The notes below the pieces were generated by a model. That model did not search any database and was not told the origin of the DNA. It was given only the letters and a program-made list of their open reading frames with translations. A stretch of DNA of 64,000 nt from Shewanella sp. KX20019 (GTDB lineage Bacteria > Pseudomonadota > Gammaproteobacteria > Enterobacterales > Shewanellaceae): NCBI RefSeq assembly GCF_016757755.1, contig NZ_CP068437.1, positions 3,410,001 to 3,474,000 of the forward strand, written 5' to 3'. Position 1 is the stretch's first letter. Each line of letters opens with the position of its first letter. Shown here one piece after another: positions 39,405 to 49,879 of the stretch. A program made the translations under genes and the position numbers.

Positions 39405-42263
39405 TTAAAACTGAATATTAATTCCTGCGTTATAACCGCGACCACGGATCGGGTAGGTCGTACTACCTGTACTGGCACCTACAGTTCCTATCCAATCCTG
39501 ATCGAATACGTTGGTTACTCCCATATAAGCCCGAACAGAGTCGGTGAAGTCGTATGACAAACGTGTGTTATGTAGGATTGAAGATGGCATAATAGGGTTG
39601 TCATGGGTCTCCTGTGTAGCTGTACGGCTATACTTTGTGCTTGAAACATAATTGACTTGCCATGTTGCCTTAAAATCTTCATTTGCGTAACTGGTTATAA
39701 ATGAAGATTTCCACTCAGGGACTCCTCTTACACCGACATAATTATGGGCCTCTGAATCGTCAGCGTCCTTGAAGCTACTGTGGATAGCGTAAGTACCATA
39801 TAGCGTTAAGTCGATATTGGCACCACCATCGAGGTCCCAATCGTAGTTAGCTTGAAAGTCGATACCTTTACGCTTCATATTGGCGTTGTTGACATAAGTG
39901 TTGTTAACATAGCTAATATTGCCATCGGCTTTGCGCGTCACTTGGCTGCAGAATGGATTATTGATCGTCGTTGAATCTACACAACGCTCTACCGTAGTTT
40001 CGGCACCAACTTTAGTAATCACATCTTCAATTTCAATATCAAAGTAATCTAGCGACACGACTAGGTTATCAAGCAACGAAGAGTTGTAAACCAAACCTGC
40101 TGTTAGTGTATAAGCAAGTTCAGGGGTTAGGTCTTCGTTGCCCTTTGTAGAGCCCGCTACCTCTCCAGTTATCCGCATCTCAGATTCAAAGTCAGCTGGG
40201 ACGCCTAACGCTTGGCAGTTTGCAGCGCGAAGTGCAGGATCATCACCTTGCTGGATCTCATCCACATCACATGGGTCATCAAATTTGAATTTTTTTCTCG
40301 ATTCTGGAGCAAATAGCTCCGTCAATTGTGGTGCTCTAACCGCTTTGGCATATACACTGCGTACACGAACTTCATCGTTTATCGCCCAGTTCACGCCAAA
40401 CTTCCAGCTATCATTAGTACCTGAGTGCGAGTAATTTGCCATACGAAGTGCCGCTTCAATATCAACCGACTCGGCAAAGGCAACGTCAGCAATAACCGGG
40501 ATGTTAAGCTCAACATAACCTTCGGTAATGTTACGGTCGACATCTTGCGGCGCGATGGTGTTACCTCGGTTTACCCCTGATAGCATTATATCTGAAGGTT
40601 CAACTTTAAAGCCCTCTTGCCTGAACTCAGCACCAAAGCCGACTTGTAGTGGGCCTGCTGGCAGCTCAAATACTGTACCATTAACATTGGCAGAGGCTGT
40701 GTGCTGAAAACTGCTGGTGGTGTCGGTAAATGGGTCTAGGCGCAAGTAATCTTGCAGCTCATCCGATAGCGGCATGAAAGGGTTGAACTCTGGGCAACTA
40801 TTTGTCTCTTCACATACACCTACGATCTCGTATCGAAATTGACCGCTATCGGTTGTATATATACGCGAGGTATTAATGTTATTGAAAGAGGTTGAATCCT
40901 TACTCGTTGTACCACTAGAGACGTATGTATCCCAATACCAATCGTCAGAAATGTCACCCTCAAGGGTTAGTGAGGCTGAAAGATACTCACGCTCATTCTC
41001 TTTGATTCGGTTACCAATCTGTTGGAATGTGTATGGGACTTTAATCCAACTACTGCCATCATTATGCTCTGCGACCACATCCAACACCTGTTGAGGCACG
41101 GTGAACGCTGCATTTTCTGTATCTAGCCAAGAAGAATACATAAATTCGGGGTCAATAGTTTGTTTAGCCTTAACCTTACTGTATTGCACGTTACCAGAGA
41201 GGCGTATGCTGTTGTCAAAATCGTAGCTAGCACTTACAAAAGCGCTGTACTTTTCATCAGGCACCACAAATTGTACAGGACCGACACTCGAGTACATGTA
41301 GGGGTTGGTCACTTTTGATTGTCGATAGTAGCCGTATAACTCTTCATCTGTAGCGGACAAGTAACCTGGCGTTAAGCTTCCATCATCCTGTCGACCAAAC
41401 TGATAGTAGCTATAATCAGCATCTGGTAACCAAATTGTCGGTCTGTCTATAGGAATGTTGTAATCGACCCAGCCAATGTTATTCAGAGTGATGAGGTTAG
41501 GTATACCTGCCTTTTCAGCATCAGGGTCAAGCTTATTGGTGTAATACCCAGTCTCAGAACGTGTGCCTGGACGGTCTGAATAACGGATCTCATTCTCTTT
41601 TGAATAATCGAAACTGGCTACAAAGTTACCTTTACTATCATCAAAAGACAGGCCTGTCGTCAAAGTTATACCGGTTTGTTCACCATCTCCCTGTTCGGTC
41701 GTTGAACCATAAGCTTTGAGCTCTACACCTTCATAATCCTTTTTAAGAATGATGTTCACTACCCCTGCAATTGCATCGGAGCCATAGACCGCGGATGCAC
41801 CGCCGGTTAAGATCTCGACTCGGTCAACCAGTGAAGCTGGAATGTTGTTTAGATCAGTAACAAGTAAATCACTACTGTTCAGTGTTTGGGTTGGGCGGTG
41901 ACCATCAAGCAATACCAAGGTTCGAATTGCGCCTAAATCTCTTAACTCAACAGTGCTTAACCCGGCGTTTGCAGGATTATAGGCATTTGTCGATGCTTCA
42001 ATCCCTTGAAATTGTGGCAAGGTGGCTAACATTTCATTCAAGTTCATACTGCCTGTAATGGCGAGTTCTTCAGCGGTAACCACTGTAACTGGCGCAGTCG
42101 TGTCAGCGCCAGCTCTTGCTAAACGAGAGCCGGTGACAACGATTCTTTCGTATTCCCCAACATTAGCGCCATCATCTACTCGAATCTCTTCCGCAACCGC
42201 ATTTTGCGCCAAAAAACCAGACATAATGGCCACAAATAATGGCTTTAACTTCACTGTTTTCAT
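39405..42263 (-). CDS. TonB-dependent outer membrane receptor
   Basis: A 952-residue receptor from MKTVKLKPLFVAI with a signal peptide ending in NAVA. The plug domain starts with ERIVVTGSRLARAG and continues through LLDGHRPTQ and VEILTGGASAVYGSDAIAGVVNIILKK. The barrel ends GRGYNAGINIQF with a terminal Phe. The long barrel with VYAKAVRAPQLTELFAPE suits the large receptors for peptides, glycans or other organic substrates, not the siderophore group. GAGGGAGAG just before the ATG decides the start over an ORF beginning 15 codons earlier. The substrate is unknown. Confidence 0.92.
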   Translation of the reverse strand: MKTVKLKPLFVAIMSGFLAQNAVAEEIRVDDGANVGEYERIVVTGSRLARAGADTTAPVTVVTAEELAITGSMNLNEMLATLPQFQGIEASTNAYNPANAGLSTVELRDLGAIRTLVLLDGHRPTQTLNSSDLLVTDLNNIPASLVDRVEILTGGASAVYGSDAIAGVVNIILKKDYEGVELKAYGSTTEQGDGEQTGITLTTGLSFDDSKGNFVASFDYSKENEIRYSDRPGTRSETGYYTNKLDPDAEKAGIPNLITLNNIGWVDYNIPIDRPTIWLPDADYSYYQFGRQDDGSLTPGYLSATDEELYGYYRQSKVTNPYMYSSVGPVQFVVPDEKYSAFVSASYDFDNSIRLSGNVQYSKVKAKQTIDPEFMYSSWLDTENAAFTVPQQVLDVVAEHNDGSSWIKVPYTFQQIGNRIKENEREYLSASLTLEGDISDDWYWDTYVSSGTTSKDSTSFNNINTSRIYTTDSGQFRYEIVGVCEETNSCPEFNPFMPLSDELQDYLRLDPFTDTTSSFQHTASANVNGTVFELPAGPLQVGFGAEFRQEGFKVEPSDIMLSGVNRGNTIAPQDVDRNITEGYVELNIPVIADVAFAESVDIEAALRMANYSHSGTNDSWKFGVNWAINDEVRVRSVYAKAVRAPQLTELFAPESRKKFKFDDPCDVDEIQQGDDPALRAANCQALGVPADFESEMRITGEVAGSTKGNEDLTPELAYTLTAGLVYNSSLLDNLVVSLDYFDIEIEDVITKVGAETTVERCVDSTTINNPFCSQVTRKADGNISYVNNTYVNNANMKRKGIDFQANYDWDLDGGANIDLTLYGTYAIHSSFKDADDSEAHNYVGVRGVPEWKSSFITSYANEDFKATWQVNYVSSTKYSRTATQETHDNPIMPSSILHNTRLSYDFTDSVRAYMGVTNVFDQDWIGTVGASTGSTTYPIRGRGYNAGINIQF

Positions 42264-43022
42264 AATCTCTCCCTCGAGAATAAAATACTCTTTTCTTATT
42301 GTTAGCACCTAGTTACTACTAGATGAGGTTGAACATAGACTCACTCAAATAACCCTGAATGACTGCTCACCACCTCAGTTAGCAGAACCGATTTTATACA
42401 TTATAAAAACTCCTTAGCAAATCGATAACAAATAGCAGACGTCAGTTTAAAAACACAACACTACTACAAAGTAAGACACTGTATATAAAAGGAAATTAGC
42501 ATTCACACTCGATCAAGCAAAAGATGGATATGATGAATATTGAGTGAGATGATTAAGGGAGATGACAAATAATGATTAAAGATTATTGCTGTGGTCTACA
42601 TAGCTGCTAGTAAGGGCCGTCACTAGACTCAACAACGCATGACATAGCAATGGAACAGCTGCTGAGCTGCTGTCATTAGTAATGGCACGACGCGGTTACT
42701 ATTGGGGAAATAGCTGTTTTACTGGCAGTGTTAACTCGCTTAGCTAAACGACTTAAAATGGCGAACGAGGTACAGGGCAAGTGGTTAGCAGCAAACCCAT
42801 TAGTTAGTCCTATTGAACTGCAATTCCTCATGGCCCTGATTGGTCTGCACCTATGGTGACAGATGAGTGTGCAAAATGGCTGCTCCCACGATTAAGAGTA
42901 ACAAATTAGTTGCCCGGCACATTTGATTGGCAAACAAAAAGCCAGTAGCTAATCACTACTGGCTTTCTTGGAAAGTCGCCCCGCTATAAGATGACAACTA
43001 GAACATATAAAATAGATAAGTT
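42264..43022. other. Intergenic region with no supported gene
   Basis: About 760 nt between the receptor and protease genes. A terminator for the protease gene (GCCAGTAG / CTACTGGC, 42937-42967, T-rich tail on the minus strand) lies at the right end. One short open plus-strand stretch near 42685-42859 lacks a good start. The rest should hold the receptor promoter. Confidence 0.5.
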
Positions 43023-45104
43023 TTAGTGCATTTCTACTTCGACTTCAATCCAAGCTCCTGCCGTACCTATGGTGCCTCCAGTTGCTTTTGGTGTAATAGT
43101 AAAGGCGCCCCACTTATCAGTGTAGCTCTTACCAATAACCAGTGAACCGTCTTCAAAATCTTCAAAATCATCAAAGTCATCGTTTAGATCGTCAGGTTTG
43201 GTATTGGGTGTCATATCCAGTAAAAATGAAGTGCCATAGTAGTATGACCTTGCATCCTCATCTGGGAAGTACCCTTGAGTATTAATGAGAACCCCTTGAG
43301 TATTAGCATCATCTCCGGTTCTGTATTCGACCCAGTAGGTTACATCACTATTGCCTGCAGTCAGCCTTATCCCCAAATCACCTTTAATAGAGCCTTGATC
43401 GAATGCATAAATTCTATAGGTCCCAGTTTGTGAGATAAGTGGTACTTCGGCTTCTATTCCCCAACTTTGGAAGAAGTTTTTGTAGTACAGATTAAGACTA
43501 CCGAAGCCCCAGGCATTATTGCCCATCAGGCTAAAGGCATTGCCATAGCCAATCATCTCTTTTTCATAGTCACCCACACCAAAGACAGTGTCTTGACCGT
43601 CTAGGCCTTGAGCATGATGCAGCCCCATGGCATGGCACATCTCATGGGCAACACCGCCCGCTTGAGAGCGCTCGTCGCCTGTATCATAAAGGCGTATTGC
43701 GCCAGGGTTCACGCCAGCTTTGATCCCGTATGGAACCCACTCTTCTCGCTCGTCATTCCAATCAGAAATTTCAGGTGCTAAAATGAGGTAGATGGTATTA
43801 TCGTCAATGTCCCAATAATCTTCTTCACCTAACGAAATCAGCTTTTCGGCATAGTAAGCCTTCCAGTCATTGGCACTTTTGTTGTCCCACACCGACACTT
43901 TATCGCCGACTTGAATAACCTCATCGTAGATCTGGTAATTAACTTCGAAACGTCCATAGGACGCTTGCTCAAAGTAATCGACAATCTCTTCCATTTCCGA
44001 TTCTAGGCGACTTACCGACCAAGTAAGGTCAACATCGGTAAACTCGAATCTAAAGATTTTTACCGTAACCGAGTCATGCTCCCATTGAACATGAGCACCG
44101 TATAGCTTCTCTTCATCATCATCTTCTTCACCTTGAATATTGACACTGTAGTCTTCTATTTCACCAAATCTAAAACCATTTGCAGTGGCGGAGCCGTCAC
44201 CACTCATCGCTATACGCATTCGCTTTTTACCGGCTGCTATGCCACTAAGATCTAAGGTGCCACTAACGATGGCATCACCCAGGCCTGAACCGGAGAAAAC
44301 TTGTTCATCACTGTCAAACTGGCCATTACTGTCACCATCTATCCAGATAGCCCAGTCAGTATCCCAATCGGTCATTGGGATTAACTGAACTGAGTCTCCA
44401 TCAACTATATCGAAAGTCTTGGTGCTGGAGTAATCTTCATAACCGCTGTCATTGCCTGATGCAAAACTCACACCTGAAAGTTCGATATTAGCTATATGTT
44501 CATTTGAGCCACCACGAGGCTGAGTGACCAATGCGTAATCATTATTGCCATCACCGTCACCTGCGGCGCGATTAATGCTGACACTATAATCGTTTACATC
44601 ACCATAACTGTCGTAACCACATGAATCATCTGTTGCAGGATCAGAATGAACCAACACACGTAGTTGCGTGTTTTCAATCGACACATCATCAGCGAGGACT
44701 ATCGTGGCTAACACTGCTTCTGTCGATGTATTAGTTGTTCGAATTAACAACTCGTTTGCATCATCAAAGTCACCGTCAGCATTTAGGTCAAGCCAAACAC
44801 TCCAATATTCACCATAGCGATAGCTGGCATAACCTGGGCTCAACTGAACAACATCGCCGCTGTTAATCTCAGTGCCATCCGTAACCTCAATGCCATCAAT
44901 ACTGATACTGTCGATAAATTCATAACGATTATCAGGTGATAAAACACAAGTAGCAAAGGCCAAATTACTCGCTAACCCTGCCATTAATATCGTCGTGGAC
45001 GAAAACATTTTGTACCTAAGCGTCCTCTTGTGCCTTGCCGATTTTTTAACTCTATTGTTTAGTAACATAACTTGATTTCCATGTTGAAAGACAAAATTGT
45101 CCAT
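43023..45104 (-). CDS. Secreted M6-type metalloprotease with two GEVED domains
   Basis: Up to 693 residues. The zinc site is HEMCHAMGLHH near residue 485, with a Met-turn-like YGNAFSLMGNNAWG. Before it are two beta-rich repeats (YWSVWLDLNADGDFDD and DWAIWIDGDSNGQFDS, each ending GDVNDYSV or GEIEDYSV), typical of GEVED domains. It should be an extracellular protease. The start is uncertain: 45104, 45068 or 45008. The last (MFSSTTILMAGLASNLAFA) gives a normal signal peptide, so the true N-terminus may be about 32 residues shorter. Confidence 0.88.
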   Translation of the reverse strand: MDNFVFQHGNQVMLLNNRVKKSARHKRTLRYKMFSSTTILMAGLASNLAFATCVLSPDNRYEFIDSISIDGIEVTDGTEINSGDVVQLSPGYASYRYGEYWSVWLDLNADGDFDDANELLIRTTNTSTEAVLATIVLADDVSIENTQLRVLVHSDPATDDSCGYDSYGDVNDYSVSINRAAGDGDGNNDYALVTQPRGGSNEHIANIELSGVSFASGNDSGYEDYSSTKTFDIVDGDSVQLIPMTDWDTDWAIWIDGDSNGQFDSDEQVFSGSGLGDAIVSGTLDLSGIAAGKKRMRIAMSGDGSATANGFRFGEIEDYSVNIQGEEDDDEEKLYGAHVQWEHDSVTVKIFRFEFTDVDLTWSVSRLESEMEEIVDYFEQASYGRFEVNYQIYDEVIQVGDKVSVWDNKSANDWKAYYAEKLISLGEEDYWDIDDNTIYLILAPEISDWNDEREEWVPYGIKAGVNPGAIRLYDTGDERSQAGGVAHEMCHAMGLHHAQGLDGQDTVFGVGDYEKEMIGYGNAFSLMGNNAWGFGSLNLYYKNFFQSWGIEAEVPLISQTGTYRIYAFDQGSIKGDLGIRLTAGNSDVTYWVEYRTGDDANTQGVLINTQGYFPDEDARSYYYGTSFLLDMTPNTKPDDLNDDFDDFEDFEDGSLVIGKSYTDKWGAFTITPKATGGTIGTAGAWIEVEVEMH

Positions 45105-45479
45105 TAGCCCTATTGATTATTAGTGGGCTTGTTATTGTTGTAATGCCCATCAGTGTCACTTCACATACAGCAGCGGCATGATAGTGCGAAAGATAAGCAG
45201 TACGATTCTAGACATAGCTAGATACAGCCAACAACAGAGGAGAATGGAGAGGCATGGATGGGGAAAATTAGCTTATTAAATTTAAAGCACATGAAAACAG
45301 ATTGTTACGGTATCATTACGGTTCCGTGACTGGCAGCGAGAGATTACAAATATTGATTTAGATGATAAATGATTATCGATGCAGATGATTCAATAGCCCA
45401 AACAAGCCGCTAAACTGACCAAGCATCATGAGTATATAGCTTGGATTTGAGCTGATAACTCAAGCTAGCAGTAACATAA
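45105..45479. other. Intergenic region before the protease gene
   Basis: About 375 nt. A weak hairpin (TTGAG / CTCAA around 45447-45465) may end the regulator transcript. No other feature was seen. Confidence 0.35.
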
Positions 45480-47639
45480 TTATTCAACCAACAATAAGCC
45501 GGTATCATTATGTGCTGATTGAATGAGGTATATAAATTGCTGATCTTCACTCAATACAATATTGGGGTACAAGTTAGGGGTATCAAATAAGTAACGCACA
45601 ACATCACTATTGAAATCGTAATAGTAGATAGCATTGCTCTGGCCCTTAGGTTTATCCATAAAATAAATTCCGTCGTCAACGACAACAAAATCATTCGTTG
45701 TATAGCCATTAGTAATATAAGTTCTGTTGATCAACTTTTTAGTTGTTCCCGCACTAATATCTAATTGAAAAATATCAGTGTCTGGATGCACCCGGTAATA
45801 CAGATATCCATTGCCTCCATCCTGAACCATGTTGGCACTCGTCAACAGGGGAAGTGATTCAATAGGGTAGCCTGAACTGCCCATTTTCACGGCTTTTGAT
45901 TGCTTTTTGTCGAATGCTGCGAAGTATATCGCTTGACCGTCAGCAGAGTAGGTTCCAGCGTACAAAAACTCGCCTTTTGGACACAGAGGAGTATCTTTAC
46001 CTGAGTCAATATTGACACTGCGGCAACTACCTCCCACACTTAATAATGCTTGGTTAGAGCCCCGCTGCCAATTCAAGCTCAGTGGATATCGATAAGTCTC
46101 TTTCTCCGCGAACTGGTCTAACTTATACGCCTTGTTATCTTTATATCGCCATAACTCAATTTGATGATTTGGTTTTACTGAAACAAAGATGAAGCCATTG
46201 TCATTCACCCCCTCAATTGCACGAATTGATAAACCGTTATTCACAACCAAATTTTTACTGCCATCACCACCCATTTCAGGATTGTTAAAACTGACAATCT
46301 CAGTAGTAAGCGATGACAATCCCCAGTCTTGTTGTAATATAAACTGATTTTCCCCAGGTATTTTTAGCGGCCAATATCCTACAAACTGATCTTCAGAGAT
46401 CCGCGTTGACTCATCATATTCGATGTCATATTGAGACAGGTACCCCATATCATCGATGAAATATACCGACTCGCTGTCGTCACTAAAGCTTACATTTAAG
46501 CGTCGGTCAGTTAACTGTACACTCGTATTGATAAACTCCTGAGTTGCTATACGGTACAAAATAAGCTCAGAGCCACCGTGACTATTAGAGCGTAATATTG
46601 CTAGCCATTGCTTGTTCGGCGATACCATATTGGCAAAATCACCGCTCGAACGTAATGCGGGAGAACTTATCTGCTCTTGATTACCCGTTACGGTATCAAA
46701 CAAAAATATTTTTTCAGGGGCCCAAGAAGCTTCATTGATACTATAAAAAAAACGATTTTCATCTAACCAACTAATTGCTGGTGACAAATTATTTTGCTTT
46801 AGAGGAATGAGCCTGCGCTCTTGAGAAGCTTGCAAATTGAGGCTATCAAAAGCAGCGATGTAGATCCCCTCTTCACCACCTTTGAGTCGGTGAAAAGCAA
46901 TTTTTTTACCGCTCGGAGAGATACTAACAACGTTATCGTTATTCCCCTCACTATCAAATAGTTTTACGATATTAAGTGGTGACGCCAACGTTATAGCGAA
47001 CAGTTCCCAAGATGTGTCTCCACTGCTCTTATTTGAAAAAGCGATAAATGAACCGTCAGTAGCAACACTGGGAGCTTGCTCTCGACCCGGTAGCTCAGTC
47101 AACAATTGGACATCTTGATATAATACCGGTTTATAAAATTGATATAGCCCAATGATAGTGGCTAAAACAACACAGAGAAGTGTACTCAATAAAATGATGC
47201 TAGCGGGTCGAGTTTGCTTAGGTTTTCTGACAACATTATCATTAGAAAGCGTTTCTACATCAAGGTTTGCCGATGTTCCTAGCGAGGTTGGAGCTGTGGT
47301 TTCATCATAATAAGTAAGTGTCTCCGATAATCGGTAACCACTCAAGCCACCACCTGTTACGGTATGAATATATTTAACGTCAGGATCTAGTTTGGCTAAA
47401 TTGCGACGCAGGCTATAGATGTGATTGTTAATAGTATGATTGGAGGTTGCTGTATTTGCCCACACTTCGTCTCTGAGGTTATCTCGGCTGATCAGCCGTT
47501 CTGAATGCCGGCAAAGATAACACAGCACCTTCATCGCCATTGACTGTATTTCGATCAACTGCTCATCACATTTCAATTGATCGGTATTTGGGTCAACTTC
47601 AATATTACCCAGCCTGAATGAAGGTGAAAACTTTGCCAT
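45480..47639 (-). CDS. CadC/ToxR-like transmembrane transcriptional regulator
   Basis: A 719-residue protein. Residues 1-105 form an OmpR-type winged helix (SMAMKVLCYLCRH, RDEVWANTATSNHTINNHIYSLRRNL, YIHTVTGGGLSGYRL). One membrane segment lies near residues 147-169. The long periplasmic part has repeated beta-propeller-like blades (PSVATDGSFIAFSNKSSG, ISPSGKKIAFHRLKGG, YSADGQAIYFAAFD). Such one-component regulators sense a periplasmic signal and bind DNA directly from the membrane. It precedes the M6 protease and TonB receptor genes on the same strand, which makes them possible targets; that is inference. Confidence 0.9.
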   Translation of the reverse strand: MAKFSPSFRLGNIEVDPNTDQLKCDEQLIEIQSMAMKVLCYLCRHSERLISRDNLRDEVWANTATSNHTINNHIYSLRRNLAKLDPDVKYIHTVTGGGLSGYRLSETLTYYDETTAPTSLGTSANLDVETLSNDNVVRKPKQTRPASIILLSTLLCVVLATIIGLYQFYKPVLYQDVQLLTELPGREQAPSVATDGSFIAFSNKSSGDTSWELFAITLASPLNIVKLFDSEGNNDNVVSISPSGKKIAFHRLKGGEEGIYIAAFDSLNLQASQERRLIPLKQNNLSPAISWLDENRFFYSINEASWAPEKIFLFDTVTGNQEQISSPALRSSGDFANMVSPNKQWLAILRSNSHGGSELILYRIATQEFINTSVQLTDRRLNVSFSDDSESVYFIDDMGYLSQYDIEYDESTRISEDQFVGYWPLKIPGENQFILQQDWGLSSLTTEIVSFNNPEMGGDGSKNLVVNNGLSIRAIEGVNDNGFIFVSVKPNHQIELWRYKDNKAYKLDQFAEKETYRYPLSLNWQRGSNQALLSVGGSCRSVNIDSGKDTPLCPKGEFLYAGTYSADGQAIYFAAFDKKQSKAVKMGSSGYPIESLPLLTSANMVQDGGNGYLYYRVHPDTDIFQLDISAGTTKKLINRTYITNGYTTNDFVVVDDGIYFMDKPKGQSNAIYYYDFNSDVVRYLFDTPNLYPNIVLSEDQQFIYLIQSAHNDTGLLLVE

Positions 47640-47868
47640 TACAATATCAACATCACTATTATTTTATTTGCTGAACAGTACGTTATATTACTAAGGCAAA
47701 AATTACAAGACACCTGCCCAGCTTGAGATACAGCAACACTAATTTCAAAACAATCACCTTAAAAAGCATGAACATTTAGCAGTGAAAGTTCTCAAAATAC
47801 TGTCATGCCTCATAGTTAACGCACTGCAAATACCTTAAGCTTGAGAAAACTAAAATGAGATCCCTAAT

Positions 47869-49020
47869 TTGTATTTTTTAGATGCCAAAATCGCTAAACA
47901 AATAGTTAAGCGCACCATGAAAATCATCGGCCATAATATTAACGTGATGAACAATCACGGCATTATTTTAGGTTCGGGAGATCCCCATCGCATTGGCGAA
48001 GTACATGAAGGCGCTTTACTGGCGATAAGCCAACAAAGAACGGTTGAAATCAGCCGTGCCAGTGAAGACACTTTACAAGGCGTAAAGGCTGGAATAAATC
48101 TGCCACTACATTATAAAGGCGACATTATTGGCGTCATAGGTATCACAGGCGAACCTAAAGAGCTCGGTCATTACGGTGAACTGCTAAAAATGACTGCTGA
48201 AATCATTGTTGAGCAAGCCAACTCCATCGAGTTGGCACAATGGCAATATCGTCAAAAAGAGGAGCTGATCATTGAACTGATAAAGTCAGACGGCCCCTTT
48301 AGCGCCCGCCAACGTAACTGGGCATCTCAGCTGAGCATCGATTTAGATACACCTAGAGTGGCTGCCATTATTCAGGTAGCAACCGATGAAGAGGAAACCT
48401 CTGCCAACTCGATGCTGAAACAGATATTGCACTTACTGGAAAACCCTTCACGCGGTAACTTGGTCGCCATGACCTCCATGACGGAACTGGTGATCCTCAA
48501 GCCTGCTTTTCTTGATGGCAAAACTTGGGATGCCACACTTGAGAGTGAGCGTATTGATCATCTTATTGCACGTTTACCCAGTGAGATGAGAAGCAGATTA
48601 AAAATATCACTTGGACATTTTTTTGCAAAACCGCAGGAGATTAACCGCTCATATCAAACTGCACTAGAGACACTCTCCATTGGCACTCAAATGCGCCCAG
48701 AACAAAGTAAATACCTATACCAAGACTTCTCACTGCTGGTGCTATTATTTTCACTCAAAGATAACTGGCGCGGGCAAGAACTAGTAAGCCCATATCAAGC
48801 ATTAATCAGTGCCGATAAGAATGGTCAATTGGCAAAAACATTAACCTGTTACCTGCAACATTTTGGCGATCAACAGCAATGTGCCAATGCACTGTTTATT
48901 CACCGCAATACTTTGCGCTATCGACTCGAGAAAATTGAGAAAATTACCGGCAGTAATTTGCAAAAATTGGATGGGTTATTACAGCTTTATCTAGGACAAG
49001 TGATGTTAACCGCACAATAA
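47869..49020 (+). CDS. cdaR: CdaR-type sugar-diacid/glycerate transcriptional activator
   Basis: A 383-residue regulator. The N-terminal diacid-recognition domain has LDAKIAKQIVKRTMKIIGHNI and INLPLHYKGDIIGVIGITGEP. The C-terminal PucR-type helix-turn-helix is FIHRNTLRYRLEKIEKITG. CdaR activates genes for glucarate, galactarate and glycerate use, and here a glycerate permease and kinase lie just downstream. The start is a TTG at 47869: similarity to E. coli CdaR covers the residues before the first ATG (47917), and a stop lies five codons further upstream. Confidence 0.92.
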   Translation: MYFLDAKIAKQIVKRTMKIIGHNINVMNNHGIILGSGDPHRIGEVHEGALLAISQQRTVEISRASEDTLQGVKAGINLPLHYKGDIIGVIGITGEPKELGHYGELLKMTAEIIVEQANSIELAQWQYRQKEELIIELIKSDGPFSARQRNWASQLSIDLDTPRVAAIIQVATDEEETSANSMLKQILHLLENPSRGNLVAMTSMTELVILKPAFLDGKTWDATLESERIDHLIARLPSEMRSRLKISLGHFFAKPQEINRSYQTALETLSIGTQMRPEQSKYLYQDFSLLVLLFSLKDNWRGQELVSPYQALISADKNGQLAKTLTCYLQHFGDQQQCANALFIHRNTLRYRLEKIEKITGSNLQKLDGLLQLYLGQVMLTAQ

Positions 49021-49095
49021 TAGGCGTGCTTATTTACGCTTTGCAGTCTAACATTGAGCAAAAATCGCCTGTATTAGCACATATGGATATCTTTG

Positions 49096-49629
49096 ATGGC
49101 TACTTTTCAACATAAATCCGGTTTTACCCTCATTGAACTCGTTGTGGTCATCATTATTTTGGCTATTTTAGCAGTCATTGCAGCTCCCAAGTTCTTAGAC
49201 TTTAGAACCGATAGCAAAATCGCGACGTTAGAAGGTGTTGCTGGAGCCATGGCCAGTGGCTTGGCTTTAGTTCACAGTAAAGCAGCCATAGAAGGCCAGG
49301 ATGTTAAAATCGGTAGCATCGTCCACGCTGGTGTGACCATTCCGCTATATAACGGCTACCCATCGGTTAGAGGTAGAGATGATTGGGAAACACTCAATGA
49401 TCAAGTACAAGCTTGGCTAGACATTGATTCTGTATCACTGACCGAAATTGAAATCGACAATGATGCAGCGCCTTTTTTTATCGATAAGTCTACAGCCAAC
49501 AATCAAATCTACATATTCTTTGCTGAAGACCTAGCCGATAAAAGCGTGAACTTTAATTGTCATATCCTTTATCAAAACCCAGTAAGCACGACTAACTATG
49601 AAATATTTGTTAGAACCGATGAGTGCTAG
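49096..49629 (+). CDS. Type IV pilin-like (prepilin) protein
   Basis: A 177-residue protein with a class III signal: MATFQHKSG then FTLIELVVVIIILAILAVI, with cleavage after Gly9 and the Glu at mature position 5. A globular domain with a C-terminal Cys pair (NFNCHIL and RTDEC) follows. It resembles MSHA-type pilins or pseudopilins. No assembly genes are nearby, so it would rely on machinery encoded elsewhere. It lies between cdaR and the permease gene, an odd place. The ATG at 49096 is preferred over the adjacent TTG. Confidence 0.85.
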   Translation: MATFQHKSGFTLIELVVVIIILAILAVIAAPKFLDFRTDSKIATLEGVAGAMASGLALVHSKAAIEGQDVKIGSIVHAGVTIPLYNGYPSVRGRDDWETLNDQVQAWLDIDSVSLTEIEIDNDAAPFFIDKSTANNQIYIFFAEDLADKSVNFNCHILYQNPVSTTNYEIFVRTDEC

Positions 49630-49879
49630 CTAATTCTCCTGTCACAAAAGTAACTCAATGACAGTGAAACGCCACACAACACCAATATGTTCAAATGAAC
49701 AAATAATGGCTTGATTTTAACTCGTTATCTGTGCAACCAACCAAAGAAATCCACCTCTTCGAGTCGCATAATAGCTAAGCCTGAAATCCTTGGCCTCGCT
49801 GCACATTTGCGAACGCCATATTTGGCTTAAATAACAACAAACCTTACATAAATTAAAAATACCCCTACAGGGAAACGCT

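Noticed and set aside
42685..42859. Open plus-strand stretch reading AVLLAVLTRLAKRLKMANEV
   Set aside because: It has no good start or RBS, follows a stop and resembles no family I know. Too short to support as a gene.
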